From the NCBI RefSeq assembly GCF_009939005.1, contig NZ_JAACJS010000015.1:312325-376324 (forward strand): a stretch of DNA of 64,000 bases, read 5' to 3'. Shown one piece after another: positions 42,536 through 51,172 of the stretch. How positions within the stretch are numbered: the stretch's first letter is position 1; each line of letters opens with the position of its first letter. Source of the DNA: Sediminibacterium roseum (GTDB taxonomy: Bacteria > Bacteroidota > Bacteroidia > Chitinophagales > Chitinophagaceae). The translations under genes and the position numbers were made by a program. Below the pieces are notes generated by a model. It was not told the DNA's origin, searched no databases, and saw only the letters and a list, made by a program, of their open reading frames with translations.

Positions 42536-44538
42536 TGCCGGTCGATAAGCGTTTGCAGCCGCCTGGCAACTTCAAACGCACCAATTTGCGAAAGGTGGTT
42601 GCCATCGCGGTAGAGAAGATGTCCGTCTTGTTCAATCGCAAAACGATTGCCGTTATGGAACACAGGCGCAGGAAAGAAAACGCTCACGTTATCGCTGACC
42701 AGCGATCTGAAAAACGTTGCGAGTTCGTGGCTGTGGTTCTCGAACGTGGCTGTATCGCCGGCAAAATCGTTCAGGCTCCTTTTATAGAACCGGGCATGGA
42801 TCATCAGGTTGTTAAACGGCATTGGGATTTCCGGAACTGGCCCCACAATAATCACTTTCTTCTTTAACCTTGTCAATTCATCAATGGTAAAACGCAACGC
42901 TGCCCTGAACATCTTTTTACTTTGCAGTCCCTTGCTGTTTGCCGAATCCGCCTGCTCGTACGCCAACGCTTCCCTGCTGGTGTTGAAGCGCTGGTTGCTC
43001 CTGTCTAAAAAATAGGTCAGCCAACGGGCATTGAGCACTACTGTTTTGATTTCTTCGTGTTGGCTGATAAAATGGAAGACGCGGTTGTTCATCACAAACC
43101 TGGAACTATCGCCGTTTTTTTTCACACCCAGCAAGGGAGCCATAGACGGGTAGCAACAAACATAGCCTGCGTTGTTACCGGGTGAACGATTAACGGAATC
43201 AAAACCCGCGGCCAGCACCTGCGCATGAGAATCGCCCCAGATCGCAACCGCAGGAACTGCCGATGTATCGCCGATGCGGACGGCTACTGAAATGGCGGAA
43301 TCTTTTGCAACAACATTGTTTTGTTTCAGCATCTTTAACCAAAACTTTTCTTTTAGTACTTCCGCCAGCATTCGGTCGGCGGCGGATCTTTTCTCAAATC
43401 CCTTGTAACCCGATAATACTAACCCACCTACCCCCGTTACCAGCAACACCAACATTGCGGCACACAAAACGGCGCGCCTGCTTTTCAACACAGGATGGGG
43501 TCTTCTGAAAGGTTGCTCTATGTACCGGTAAGAAAGAAATGCAAGCAGCAACGATACAACCCCGATGATCGCATTGCCCATAAATGTAAGCGGCCGCAAC
43601 GATAACAACCCGGCGTAAACGATAAGGGGCCAGTGCCACAGGTAAAGAGAATAAGAGATCTTACCCAAAAAAACAAAGGGGCGCGTGCCCAGTAAAAACG
43701 CTACGGGATTCTTATGGTTTGTGGTTACCAATAAAATGCAGGCTGCACCGGCAACAGCCATGATTGAAAAAAGAAAGTTGAACGGCCCACTACCCCATCC
43801 CATAAAACTGAAAAGGATCAAGCCAATGCCAACTGCGGAAACCACTGCCGGCAAACGGTTTGTGCGTTTCAAACGAACCACCCCGGCTGCTATCATTCCG
43901 CCTGCAAGAAGCTCCCAGAAACGGTAGAGGCTGTTGTAAAATGCCTCGTTGCCATCACGCTGAACCATCCAGGAATAGGCACCGAGGGAGACGATAAAAA
44001 GAAATACAAGCAGCGCCTTAAAAAAACGCGGTGAAAGAAATTTCCTGGCGCCTGCAACGATGAGTGGGTAAATAAGGTAGAATTGTTCTTCCACAGATAG
44101 CGACCAGGTATGAAGTAATGGCATTTCCTGCGCATCTGCACCAAAATAGCCGCGTGTGCTTTTCCAGAAAAAGAAATTGGAACTGAAAATAGAAAGACTG
44201 GAAAGGCTGTTGTTGTACGCATGAAAATCATAACTGCTGAATATCAAAAATGCGCCAACGGAAGTGAATACCGTTACAACAAACAGCGCGGGCAATATGC
44301 GTCGCGCACGCCTCTCGTAAAATCCCGCGATCGAAAAATCTTTGTTGTCGATTGCGGTCAACAACAGCTGTGTGATCAGGTAGCCGGAGATCACAAAAAA
44401 AACATCCACACCCAATAACCCTCCGGGAAGTATGGGAACATGAAAGTGGAACAAAACAACCGCAAGCACCGCAACCGCGCGCAACCCGTCTATCTCGGGC
44501 CTGTAGTTGGTAATGGTCTGTTGGGTAGTCTTGCTCAT
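42532..44538 (-). CDS. Acyltransferase 3/SGNH-hydrolase membrane protein (OafA type), copy 1
   Basis: A 668-residue two-part envelope enzyme. Residues 1-370 form an acyltransferase-3 domain with about ten membrane helices (YRPEIDGLRAVAVLAVVLFH, then GVDVFFVISGYLI and HTWSLSVEEQFYL). The C-terminal periplasmic half is an SGNH hydrolase: AIWGDSHAQVLAAGF supplies the Ser and LYRDGNHLSQIGAF the Asp/His pair. Such proteins O-acetylate O-antigen or other surface glycans. It starts 5 bases after the end of its tandem paralogue, so both are surely co-transcribed. Glycan target unknown. Confidence 0.92.
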   Translation of the reverse strand: MSKTTQQTITNYRPEIDGLRAVAVLAVVLFHFHVPILPGGLLGVDVFFVISGYLITQLLLTAIDNKDFSIAGFYERRARRILPALFVVTVFTSVGAFLIFSSYDFHAYNNSLSSLSIFSSNFFFWKSTRGYFGADAQEMPLLHTWSLSVEEQFYLIYPLIVAGARKFLSPRFFKALLVFLFIVSLGAYSWMVQRDGNEAFYNSLYRFWELLAGGMIAAGVVRLKRTNRLPAVVSAVGIGLILFSFMGWGSGPFNFLFSIMAVAGAACILLVTTNHKNPVAFLLGTRPFVFLGKISYSLYLWHWPLIVYAGLLSLRPLTFMGNAIIGVVSLLLAFLSYRYIEQPFRRPHPVLKSRRAVLCAAMLVLLVTGVGGLVLSGYKGFEKRSAADRMLAEVLKEKFWLKMLKQNNVVAKDSAISVAVRIGDTSAVPAVAIWGDSHAQVLAAGFDSVNRSPGNNAGYVCCYPSMAPLLGVKKNGDSSRFVMNNRVFHFISQHEEIKTVVLNARWLTYFLDRSNQRFNTSREALAYEQADSANSKGLQSKKMFRAALRFTIDELTRLKKKVIIVGPVPEIPMPFNNLMIHARFYKRSLNDFAGDTATFENHSHELATFFRSLVSDNVSVFFPAPVFHNGNRFAIEQDGHLLYRDGNHLSQIGAFEVARRLQTLIDRH

Positions 44539-44543
44539 AATGC

Positions 44544-46517
44544 TCAGGGTAACGATGGCTGCAACTTCTTTGCCAGTTCATACGCGCCGAAGCGTGACAA
44601 ATGAACTTCGTCGCGGTAAAGCAGGTGGCCGTTTTTTTCGAGTATGTATTTGTTTGCGCCTTTAAGGCATTCCGCGGCATCCAATACCTCCAGGTCCTTT
44701 GAAGCGAGCGATCTGAAAAAAGCCAATAGGTCCTGGTTTTGCCGGTTGAATGTTTGCACGCTTTCACCAAATTCATTTATTTCTTTGTTGAACAGGCGCG
44801 GCTGGATGGTTACTTTGCTGAAAGGATTGGGCGCATGGGGAATGGCAGTAACAACGATCACTTTTTTATGCAGCCCTATAAGCTGGTCAACTGTAAAACG
44901 GATCGATGCCTTGAACATTTTAGCACCTGGCAATGTTCCAGGCTTGTCTGCCTTTTCAAGTCCGTACACCTTCGCATCAACAATTTTTGCAGCCTGGCCG
45001 AGGTTCGCGAAAAAGGCAAGCCAATTCGCATGCAGCACAACCGTAGTTATTTCAGGATGCTGTTTGATGAAGTGAAGAACATGGTTGTTCAGTTTCATGA
45101 ACGCACTTGTTCTTACAGGTTCAAACTGGATACCGAGCAGCGGTGGCGTGGAAGGGAAACACAAAACATACCCATGTTTACCTGCGCCGCCGCAAACAGA
45201 ATCGACACCCGAAGCAAGCGCGATGGTAAACGAATCTCCCCAAACCAAAAAATTTGCGGGCGCGCTTGTGTCGCCTACCGCATACGGAACCGGCATAACA
45301 TCGGGGTTGGCCACTGCTGTCCTGCCCAGTTCCGCAATGGAATCCCAGCGCGGGTCTTCCTTCACCTCACGGAACATCAGATCTGTGGGCGATTGTTTGA
45401 AGAAGGCGCCGGGCTTTGACAGGGCAAACCCGGTTAGTCCGGTTAAAAGCAGCACCACAACAGCGGCGCCCAATGTTTTCTTCCTTGTTTTTACAACCCC
45501 GTTCTTTTTCCTGAATGGTTGCTCAACATAATAATAAGATAGCATCGACAACAGAAAGGACAGAACGCCAACACCTATTTTTATGGGCGTTGAAAAATCA
45601 CCAGGCGCCAGCAACCGCGCAAACACCACAAGCGGCCAATGCCAGAGGTAAAGGGAATAAGAGATCTTTCCTGTAAACACAAAGGAACCGCTGGATAAAA
45701 CAGCAGAAACAAAATTCTTTGCAAACAGCGATCCATAAACAATGCCACAGGCACCTACTACCGCCAACAGGTTAAAGAGGCTCGAACCCGGTATCCTGCC
45801 AAACAGTACACAGGCAACAACGATGCAAAGCATCCCTCCCATACCGGCAACCGATGCGACCCAGGTTTTAACAGGTGCTGGAAGAATACCCGCAGACAGC
45901 AAACCACCCGCCAACAGCTCCCAGGAGCGCAGCAGGCTGTGGTAAAAAGCCGTGTTCGCATCCTGTTTGATTTGCCAGAGATAGCCCGAGAGGGAAAGTA
46001 TAAAAAGAAGCAGGAGCAACCGTTTGATAAATCTTCCCTTCAGCAGACGGGAACCTGCGGTGATGATCAACGGGTATACGAGGTAGAACTGTTCTTCAAT
46101 AGACAGCGACCATGTATGCAGCAATGGCATCTGCAGTGCATCCATGCCGAAATAACCATGCGTGGTTTTCCAGAAGAAAAAATTGGAACAGAAAACAGAA
46201 ACGGAAACAAGGCTCTTTGCGTAGGTCTGGCTGTCGTAATAATTAAAGATGATACAAACGCCGGCTGTTGTAAAGATCAATACAGGTACCAACGCGGGCA
46301 ATATGCGCCGCGCCCTGCGTTCATAAAAACCGGCTACCGAGAAAGTGTTATCCGCAACACTGGCGAGAAGCAGGGATGTGATGAGGTAACCCGAGATCAC
46401 AAAAAAAACATCAACCCCCAATAACCCGCCCGGAACAAATGGAACATCGAGGTGATAAAGCAAAACCGCAACAACCGCAACCGCCCGCAAACCGTCAATT
46501 TCGGGTCTGTATTTCAT
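44544..46517 (-). CDS. Acyltransferase 3/SGNH-hydrolase membrane protein (OafA type), copy 2
   Basis: A 657-residue paralogue of the following gene with the same layout: membrane acyltransferase half beginning YRPEIDGLRAVAVVAVLLYH, with HTWSLSIEEQFYLVYP, and a C-terminal SGNH half. Here the Ser block reads LVWGDSFTIALASG, with Phe where copy 1 has His; the Asp/His block is LYRDEVHLSRFGAY. Both catalytic halves therefore look intact. This is the first gene of the pair. It is preceded by an AT-rich palindrome. The duplication suggests two related acyl transfers to one surface glycan; this is inference. Confidence 0.92.
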   Translation of the reverse strand: MKYRPEIDGLRAVAVVAVLLYHLDVPFVPGGLLGVDVFFVISGYLITSLLLASVADNTFSVAGFYERRARRILPALVPVLIFTTAGVCIIFNYYDSQTYAKSLVSVSVFCSNFFFWKTTHGYFGMDALQMPLLHTWSLSIEEQFYLVYPLIITAGSRLLKGRFIKRLLLLLFILSLSGYLWQIKQDANTAFYHSLLRSWELLAGGLLSAGILPAPVKTWVASVAGMGGMLCIVVACVLFGRIPGSSLFNLLAVVGACGIVYGSLFAKNFVSAVLSSGSFVFTGKISYSLYLWHWPLVVFARLLAPGDFSTPIKIGVGVLSFLLSMLSYYYVEQPFRKKNGVVKTRKKTLGAAVVVLLLTGLTGFALSKPGAFFKQSPTDLMFREVKEDPRWDSIAELGRTAVANPDVMPVPYAVGDTSAPANFLVWGDSFTIALASGVDSVCGGAGKHGYVLCFPSTPPLLGIQFEPVRTSAFMKLNNHVLHFIKQHPEITTVVLHANWLAFFANLGQAAKIVDAKVYGLEKADKPGTLPGAKMFKASIRFTVDQLIGLHKKVIVVTAIPHAPNPFSKVTIQPRLFNKEINEFGESVQTFNRQNQDLLAFFRSLASKDLEVLDAAECLKGANKYILEKNGHLLYRDEVHLSRFGAYELAKKLQPSLP

Positions 46518-46565
46518 TGCTGTTTTTGTTTGGTACTGTTAATAGCAAGTCAAATCAACACTGGA

Positions 46566-46664
46566 TAATTAGGAATTAGGAATTAATAATTAATAATTAT
46601 TGATAATTCCCAATTCTTAATCTTAACTCCTAATTCCTAATTCCTAATTCCTAATTCCTAATTA
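46566..46664 (-). repeat. AT-rich palindromic repeat upstream of the acyltransferase pair
   Basis: A perfect 20-base inverted repeat pairs 46566-46585 with 46645-46664. The right arm is part of five tandem copies of the heptamer TAATTCC. It belongs to the same family as the palindromes at 1289-1383 and 1901-1976, here between two unrelated same-strand genes. Confidence 0.8.
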
Positions 46665-46684
46665 TTTAGTTCCTGCTGTTTGTT

Positions 46685-47152
46685 CTAATTCATGCCCGGA
46701 AACAACGGTCTTCCTACTACTTCGCGGAATGGCCATGGAACGGTGGCGAGGATAACGATGAGTGCGATGAGGAGGTAGAAAAATGCTTTCCTGTATTTGG
46801 TTTCATCCGGCACTGCTTTTTTCGACATGCCGTGTGCGAGGGTGATCAGTACGATGGCGATGATCATTCCTACCGGGTGTTCAACAAGAAAGAAACGGTA
46901 GAATTTTTCTTTCATGATGTTTGTTCCTTCGGGAAGTTTGGTAAACCCATACCGCCCGAAGGTTACCTGGTACAAACCGACCAGTAAGGTAATGTGTGCA
47001 CTGATCATCGTGAACAGCCACACTTTCTTATCGCCCGGCGAAAATGTTTTTTTGCCCTGCCACCCCGAAAGCGCCTTAAAGATCGATACGAGCAGCAATA
47101 CCAAAATTACCCAGCGCATGAGGTTATGTAAGTGTAATAATCCTGTATCCAT
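46685..47152 (-). CDS. Four-helix membrane protein (cytochrome b-like, uncertain)
   Basis: A 155-residue protein that starts MDTGLLHLHNLMRWVILVLL. It has four membrane segments, including VWLFTMISAHITLLVGLYQV and VEHPVGMIIAIVLITLAHGM. Several His residues lie within or near the helices (HLHN, SAHIT, EHPVG, LAHGM), which could bind haem, and similar Bacteroidota proteins are sometimes labelled cytochrome b; I cannot confirm haem binding. It is followed on the same strand by the palindrome and the acyltransferase pair, and preceded by a PD40 protein gene. Confidence 0.72.
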   Translation of the reverse strand: MDTGLLHLHNLMRWVILVLLLVSIFKALSGWQGKKTFSPGDKKVWLFTMISAHITLLVGLYQVTFGRYGFTKLPEGTNIMKEKFYRFFLVEHPVGMIIAIVLITLAHGMSKKAVPDETKYRKAFFYLLIALIVILATVPWPFREVVGRPLFPGMN

Positions 47153-47197
47153 AAGAGTTGATTTAGTTAGAAAGATAATGTTTATTCGCGAATCGCG

Positions 47198-48277
47198 TTA
47201 CTCCACCCAATCTGCAATAAACAAATTCGTATCCCTGGTTCCACCATTGTTCCGGTTTGATGCGAAGATGATCTTCTTACCATTCGGGCTGAACATAGGG
47301 AAGGCATCAAAGCCTTTATCACGGCTTATTTTTTCAAGTCCTTTCCCATCCAGGTCGGTCAGGTACATGTTGAATGGGAACCCTCTTTTGTATTCGTGGT
47401 TGCTGCAGAAAATAATGTGTTTGCTGTCTGGCGTAAAGTTGGGTGCCCAGTTGGCTTGCCCGAGTTTGGTTACCTGTTTTGCGTTTTGTCCATCGGCATC
47501 CGCCACCCATACTTCCATATTGGTGGGGGCAACCATTCCTTCTGCAAGCAGCTCCTTGTATTCTTTCACTTCGGTAGCCGTGGTGGGGCGGCTGGCGCGC
47601 CAAACGATCTTTTTGCCATCCGGGCTGAACCACGCACCGCCGTCGTAACCGATCGCGTTGGTGATCTTTTTTTCTTTCCCGCTGGCGAGGTCCATGATAT
47701 AGAGATCGAGATCGCCGTCTTTATCGCTGCAATAGATCATTTTTTTTCCGTCGGGCGACAAGGTTCCTTCTGCATCGTAACCTTTTGCCGTAGTGATCTG
47801 TTTGATGATCTTCCCGTTCAGATCGGCCATAAAAATATCATAGGTATCGTACAAGGGCCAGATGTACTTGTTGCCATATTTGGCGCGGTCGGGCACAGGC
47901 GGGCAGGTATCTGCGCCTTTGTGGGTAGAAGCAAAGATGATGTGTTTGCCATCGGGCAGGAAATACGCACAGGTGGTGCGGCCCTTACCGGTGCTTACCC
48001 TTTTGTACGTAAATTTTTCACCGGGTTTGGTTGGCAGCTTGCCAATAAAGATCTGGTCGCAATTCACCCCTTCTTTCGGGTTGGTGCGCTGGAAGATGAT
48101 GTATTTGCCATCGTAGCTGAAATAGGCTTCGGCATTGTCGCCGCCAAAGGTCAGTTGCGTGATGTTCCTGAAATGTTTTTCACCGGCAAAATGAACAGAG
48201 TCTTCCGTTCTTGCCTGTGCGGAAACGGAAACGATGCCGGCGATAAGGCAGGCGATCAGGAGAGGTACTTTTATCAT
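47198..48277 (-). CDS. Secreted PD40/TolB-like beta-propeller protein
   Basis: A 359-residue exported protein with signal sequence MIKVPLLIACLIAGIVSVSA and a single six-bladed propeller of PD40 repeats. Blades carry the typical tag with small changes: YFSYDGKYIIFQ, YFLPDGKHIIFA, TLSPDGKKMIYC, WFSPDGKKIVWR, NFTPDSKHIIFC and MFSPNGKKIIFA. The fold is that of TolB's propeller, but the TolB N-terminal domain is missing, so it is not TolB itself. Probably periplasmic or surface bound; its partner is unknown. It shares the strand with the membrane protein downstream, 45 bases away. Confidence 0.9.
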   Translation of the reverse strand: MIKVPLLIACLIAGIVSVSAQARTEDSVHFAGEKHFRNITQLTFGGDNAEAYFSYDGKYIIFQRTNPKEGVNCDQIFIGKLPTKPGEKFTYKRVSTGKGRTTCAYFLPDGKHIIFASTHKGADTCPPVPDRAKYGNKYIWPLYDTYDIFMADLNGKIIKQITTAKGYDAEGTLSPDGKKMIYCSDKDGDLDLYIMDLASGKEKKITNAIGYDGGAWFSPDGKKIVWRASRPTTATEVKEYKELLAEGMVAPTNMEVWVADADGQNAKQVTKLGQANWAPNFTPDSKHIIFCSNHEYKRGFPFNMYLTDLDGKGLEKISRDKGFDAFPMFSPNGKKIIFASNRNNGGTRDTNLFIADWVE

Positions 48278-48360
48278 AGCTGTATGTTAATATCCGGCAA
48301 AAGTAAGTGTGTGAAAACTGTCTTTCGTCAAAAAAATGTCATCACACCCCTCTCCCCTCT

Positions 48361-48368
48361 TATTTTTG
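48361..48368 (+). promoter_or_regulatory. Putative -7 box abutting the TPR lipoprotein start codon
   Basis: TATTTTTG is followed by CAGG and the ATG at 48373. Exact match to TAnnTTTG. No clear -33 TTG. Confidence 0.4.
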
Positions 48369-48372
48369 CAGG

Positions 48373-49182
48373 ATGAGAACATGGATGCCCGTGTTTTTAC
48401 TGGTGTTTTTCATAGCCTGTAAGAACGAATCAAAAAATACCCCGCCCGATGCACTGGCCAAAGAAGAGATGCCGGCACCCGTAAGGCAATTGTTTACGGA
48501 TGTTGACCAACACCCCGACAGCACCGGGCTTCGCCTCCGCCTGGTGGATGCACTCGATAGCCTGGGTGCGTACAGGCAGGCGCTGGGCCAGATGGACCCG
48601 CTGATCAAAAAAGACAGTCTTAATTACGGCCTCTGGTACCGCAAGGCCCTGCTCCAGGAAAATGCGCACGACACCACCGGCGCATTGAAATCGTACCGCT
48701 ATGCCATCCGCATATACCCCTCGCCCGACGCGATGCTGGGTGCAGCAAATCTTTTGGCGGAAAGAAAAGATTCGATCGCCCTCCTGTTGTGCAAACAGAT
48801 CGCCTCGCTGCGCATTGGAAGGGAATACACGGCGCATACCCATTTCATCAGCGGTGTTTATTATGCAAGAACCGGGAACCAGCAAAAAGCGATGGATGCT
48901 TTCAATGCCTGTATAGCGAACGACTACAGTTATTCGGAAGCGTATATGGAAAAAGGGTTTCTTTTTTATGAATCAAAAAAGATCCCTGAAGCGTTGCAGG
49001 TTTTTCAAACCCTGTCAACGGTGCGGAACACCTATCCCGATGCCTATTACTGGATGGCCAAATGCTACGAGTCCATGAACAGGCGTACCGAGGCCATCGC
49101 CAATTACCAACGCGCACAGGCGCTGGATCCGAAGCTCACAGAGGCTGGGGAAGCATTGAAAAGATTGGGCGCCGCGCAGTAA
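48373..49182 (+). CDS. TPR-repeat lipoprotein
   Basis: A 269-residue lipoprotein: MRTWMPVFLLVFFIACKN gives a signal with lipobox Cys16. The rest is helical with TPR units, for example LNYGLWYRKALLQENAHDTT, AHTHFISGVYYARTGNQQKA, YSEAYMEKGFLFYESKKIPE and PDAYYWMAKCYESMNRRTEA. TPR proteins act as binding scaffolds; the partner is unknown. I use the ATG at 48373, since the 22-residue upstream extension has no leader character and would place the promoter inside the gene. Confidence 0.88.
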   Translation: MRTWMPVFLLVFFIACKNESKNTPPDALAKEEMPAPVRQLFTDVDQHPDSTGLRLRLVDALDSLGAYRQALGQMDPLIKKDSLNYGLWYRKALLQENAHDTTGALKSYRYAIRIYPSPDAMLGAANLLAERKDSIALLLCKQIASLRIGREYTAHTHFISGVYYARTGNQQKAMDAFNACIANDYSYSEAYMEKGFLFYESKKIPEALQVFQTLSTVRNTYPDAYYWMAKCYESMNRRTEAIANYQRAQALDPKLTEAGEALKRLGAAQ

Positions 49183-49246
49183 CGGGAAAAAGCGGTTGAA
49201 ATCCGTGTTCCCTTTTCCAAAATTTCCACGAACAGATTTTCCAGTT

Positions 49247-49254
49247 TACATTTG
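49247..49254 (+). promoter_or_regulatory. Putative -7 box abutting the rpe start codon
   Basis: TACATTTG is followed by CAC and the ATG at 49258, a 3-base gap. Exact match to TAnnTTTG, no clear -33 TTG. Confidence 0.4.
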
Positions 49255-49257
49255 CAC

Positions 49258-49905
49258 ATGCCCATTATTGCCCCATCGCTCCTGAGCGCCGATTTTTTGA
49301 ATCTCCAGAAAGATTGTGACATGATCAATGCCAGTGAGGCCGACTGGCTGCACCTGGATGTAATGGACGGGAGCTTTGTTCCCAATATCAGTTTCGGTTT
49401 CCCGGTAATAGAAAGGGTTTGCAAGGCCACTACCAAGGTCTGCGACGTTCACCTGATGATCCTCGAACCCGGCAATTATGCAGAAGCGTTTCAAAAAGCC
49501 GGCGCGCACAACCTTACGGTTCATTACGAGGCTTGTCCGCACCTGCACCGGAACCTGCAGCAAATAAAAGCACTGGGCATGAATGCAGGTGTGGCATTAA
49601 ATCCACATACCCCCGTTCACCTGCTGAGTGATATTTTACACGATATCGATCTGGTGTGCCTGATGAGTGTGAACCCCGGTTTTGGCGGACAACAATTCAT
49701 TCCTCATACCCTGGAAAAAATAAAGACGCTCCGGGCCATGATCAGCGAACGGGGTTGCAAAACCCTTATCGAGATCGATGGCGGTGTTACGCTGGAAAAT
49801 GCATCCACCATTCTTACTGCGGGCGCAGATGTACTGGTAGCGGGCAATACGGTGTTTAGATCGGCAGACCCTGCTGCCACAATTGCAGCGTTAAAAAAGC
49901 TGTAA
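49258..49905 (+). CDS. rpe: Ribulose-phosphate 3-epimerase
   Basis: Rpe interconverts ribulose 5-phosphate and xylulose 5-phosphate in the pentose phosphate pathway. The 215-residue TIM barrel shows IAPSLLSADF, LHLDVMDGSFVPNISFG (His and Asp metal ligands), VHLMILEP (HxM), LMSVNPGFGGQQFI, and IEIDGGVTLENA. Length is typical. I start at ATG 49258; a TTG two codons earlier is less likely because it overlaps the -7 box. No other pentose-phosphate gene lies nearby. Confidence 0.97.
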   Translation: MPIIAPSLLSADFLNLQKDCDMINASEADWLHLDVMDGSFVPNISFGFPVIERVCKATTKVCDVHLMILEPGNYAEAFQKAGAHNLTVHYEACPHLHRNLQQIKALGMNAGVALNPHTPVHLLSDILHDIDLVCLMSVNPGFGGQQFIPHTLEKIKTLRAMISERGCKTLIEIDGGVTLENASTILTAGADVLVAGNTVFRSADPAATIAALKKL

Positions 49906-50027
49906 TAAAGAACGGCTATTCCTGGAAGGGGGAGCCTAATACTCGTCGATCTTCAGCGTTGAAGATGCATATATACCTTTCCACACCTGTGCATAAGAAG
50001 TATTAGGATTTTATATAGGGCTTCAAT

Positions 50028-50035
50028 TAAATTTG
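50028..50035 (+). promoter_or_regulatory. Putative -7 box for the phoH-like gene
   Basis: TAAATTTG matches TAnnTTTG exactly. Transcription would begin near 50041, so a start codon at 50081 would have a leader of about 40 bases, while the TTG at 50045 would be almost leaderless. Confidence 0.45.
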
Positions 50036-50080
50036 GAATAGAAGTTGCAAGCTCTTATTCAATCACTAAACCGTAACAGA

Positions 50081-51076
50081 TTGACAGAAACCATCATTAA
50101 CCTCGAGTCCGTTAATCCCATCGAATTCTTTGGCGTAAACAACGGAAAGTTAGATTTGCTGAAAAAGAAATTCCCTCTGTTAAAGATCCTCTCCCGCGGG
50201 ACACAATTAAAACTGAGCGGGGCTCCCGAACAAATAGAAACAGCAAAAGAAAAGATCGACCTCATCATCCAGTACCTCGAAAGAAATGGCCACCTGAGCG
50301 AGAACTATTTTGAACAGATCCTTGGTGGCGACGATGCAGAAACGGTTGACAATTTCGTGGACCGCAATCCCAACGACATCCTCGTTTTCGGTCCGAATGG
50401 AAAAACCGTTCGGGCCCGCACACAGAACCAGAAGAAAATGGTACATGCCGTTGACCGCAACGATATCGTGTTCGCCATCGGGCCCGCAGGTACGGGCAAA
50501 ACGTACACTGCCGTGGCATTGGCCGTAAGGGCCCTCAAGAACAAGCTGGTTAAAAAGATCATCCTCACCCGCCCGGCGGTAGAAGCGGGGGAAAGCCTTG
50601 GTTTCCTGCCCGGCGACCTGAAAGAAAAGATAGACCCATACCTGCGCCCTTTGTATGATGCGCTGGACGATATGATACCTGCCGACAAACTCGGCTATTA
50701 TATGAGCACACGCACCATCGAGATCGCCCCGCTGGCTTATATGCGCGGCCGTACGCTCGACAATGCGTTCATCATCCTTGATGAGGCGCAGAACACGAAC
50801 GACCTGCAGCTGAAAATGTTCCTGACGCGTATCGGCGCCAATGCCAAGGCCATCATTACCGGCGACCCCACGCAGGTGGATCTGCCGAGAAACATGCGCA
50901 GCGGGCTTGAAAAATCAACACGCATCCTCAAACACATCGATGGCATTGCCCATATCGAATTGACGGAAGAAGACGTGGTACGTCACAGGTTGGTAAAAGC
51001 GATCATCAAAGCGTACGAGAAAGAAAGCGAGAACGAAGAAGCGCAGGGTAACCACAACAACAATTACAGGAGGTAG
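50081..51076 (+). CDS. phoH: PhoH-like ATPase
   Basis: A P-loop ATPase of the PhoH family, linked in other bacteria to phosphate starvation and RNA metabolism; the biochemical role is unsettled. About 331 residues from the TTG at 50081 (TETIINLESVNPIEFFGVNN); another TTG at 50045 would add 12 residues. No ATG is available near the conserved N-terminus. A KH-like N-terminal segment (SRGTQLKLSGAPEQIETAKE) is followed by Walker A AIGPAGTGKT, Walker B AFIILDEAQN, and ITGDPTQVDLP. A strong terminator follows. Confidence 0.92.
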   Translation: MTETIINLESVNPIEFFGVNNGKLDLLKKKFPLLKILSRGTQLKLSGAPEQIETAKEKIDLIIQYLERNGHLSENYFEQILGGDDAETVDNFVDRNPNDILVFGPNGKTVRARTQNQKKMVHAVDRNDIVFAIGPAGTGKTYTAVALAVRALKNKLVKKIILTRPAVEAGESLGFLPGDLKEKIDPYLRPLYDALDDMIPADKLGYYMSTRTIEIAPLAYMRGRTLDNAFIILDEAQNTNDLQLKMFLTRIGANAKAIITGDPTQVDLPRNMRSGLEKSTRILKHIDGIAHIELTEEDVVRHRLVKAIIKAYEKESENEEAQGNHNNNYRR

Positions 51077-51097
51077 CCTGCATAAAGTAACATAAAA

Positions 51098-51152
51098 CAA
51101 GGCCCGGGAACAAGTATATCAAAAACCTTGTTTGCCGGGCCTTGTTGTTTTT
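51098..51152 (+). terminator. Rho-independent terminator after phoH
   Basis: CAAGGCCCGG at 51098-51107 pairs with CCGGGCCTTG at 51135-51144, with an inner AACAAG/CTTGTT stem, followed by TTGTTTTT. It lies 21 bases after the stop codon and separates phoH from the convergent ribBA. Confidence 0.88.
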
Positions 51153-51172
51153 GGATGATCTATGATCCAATT

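Noticed and set aside
47396..48376. Long plus-strand ORF opposite the PD40 protein (326 codons)
   Set aside because: Antisense shadow; the minus-strand product shows six clear propeller blades and a signal peptide.
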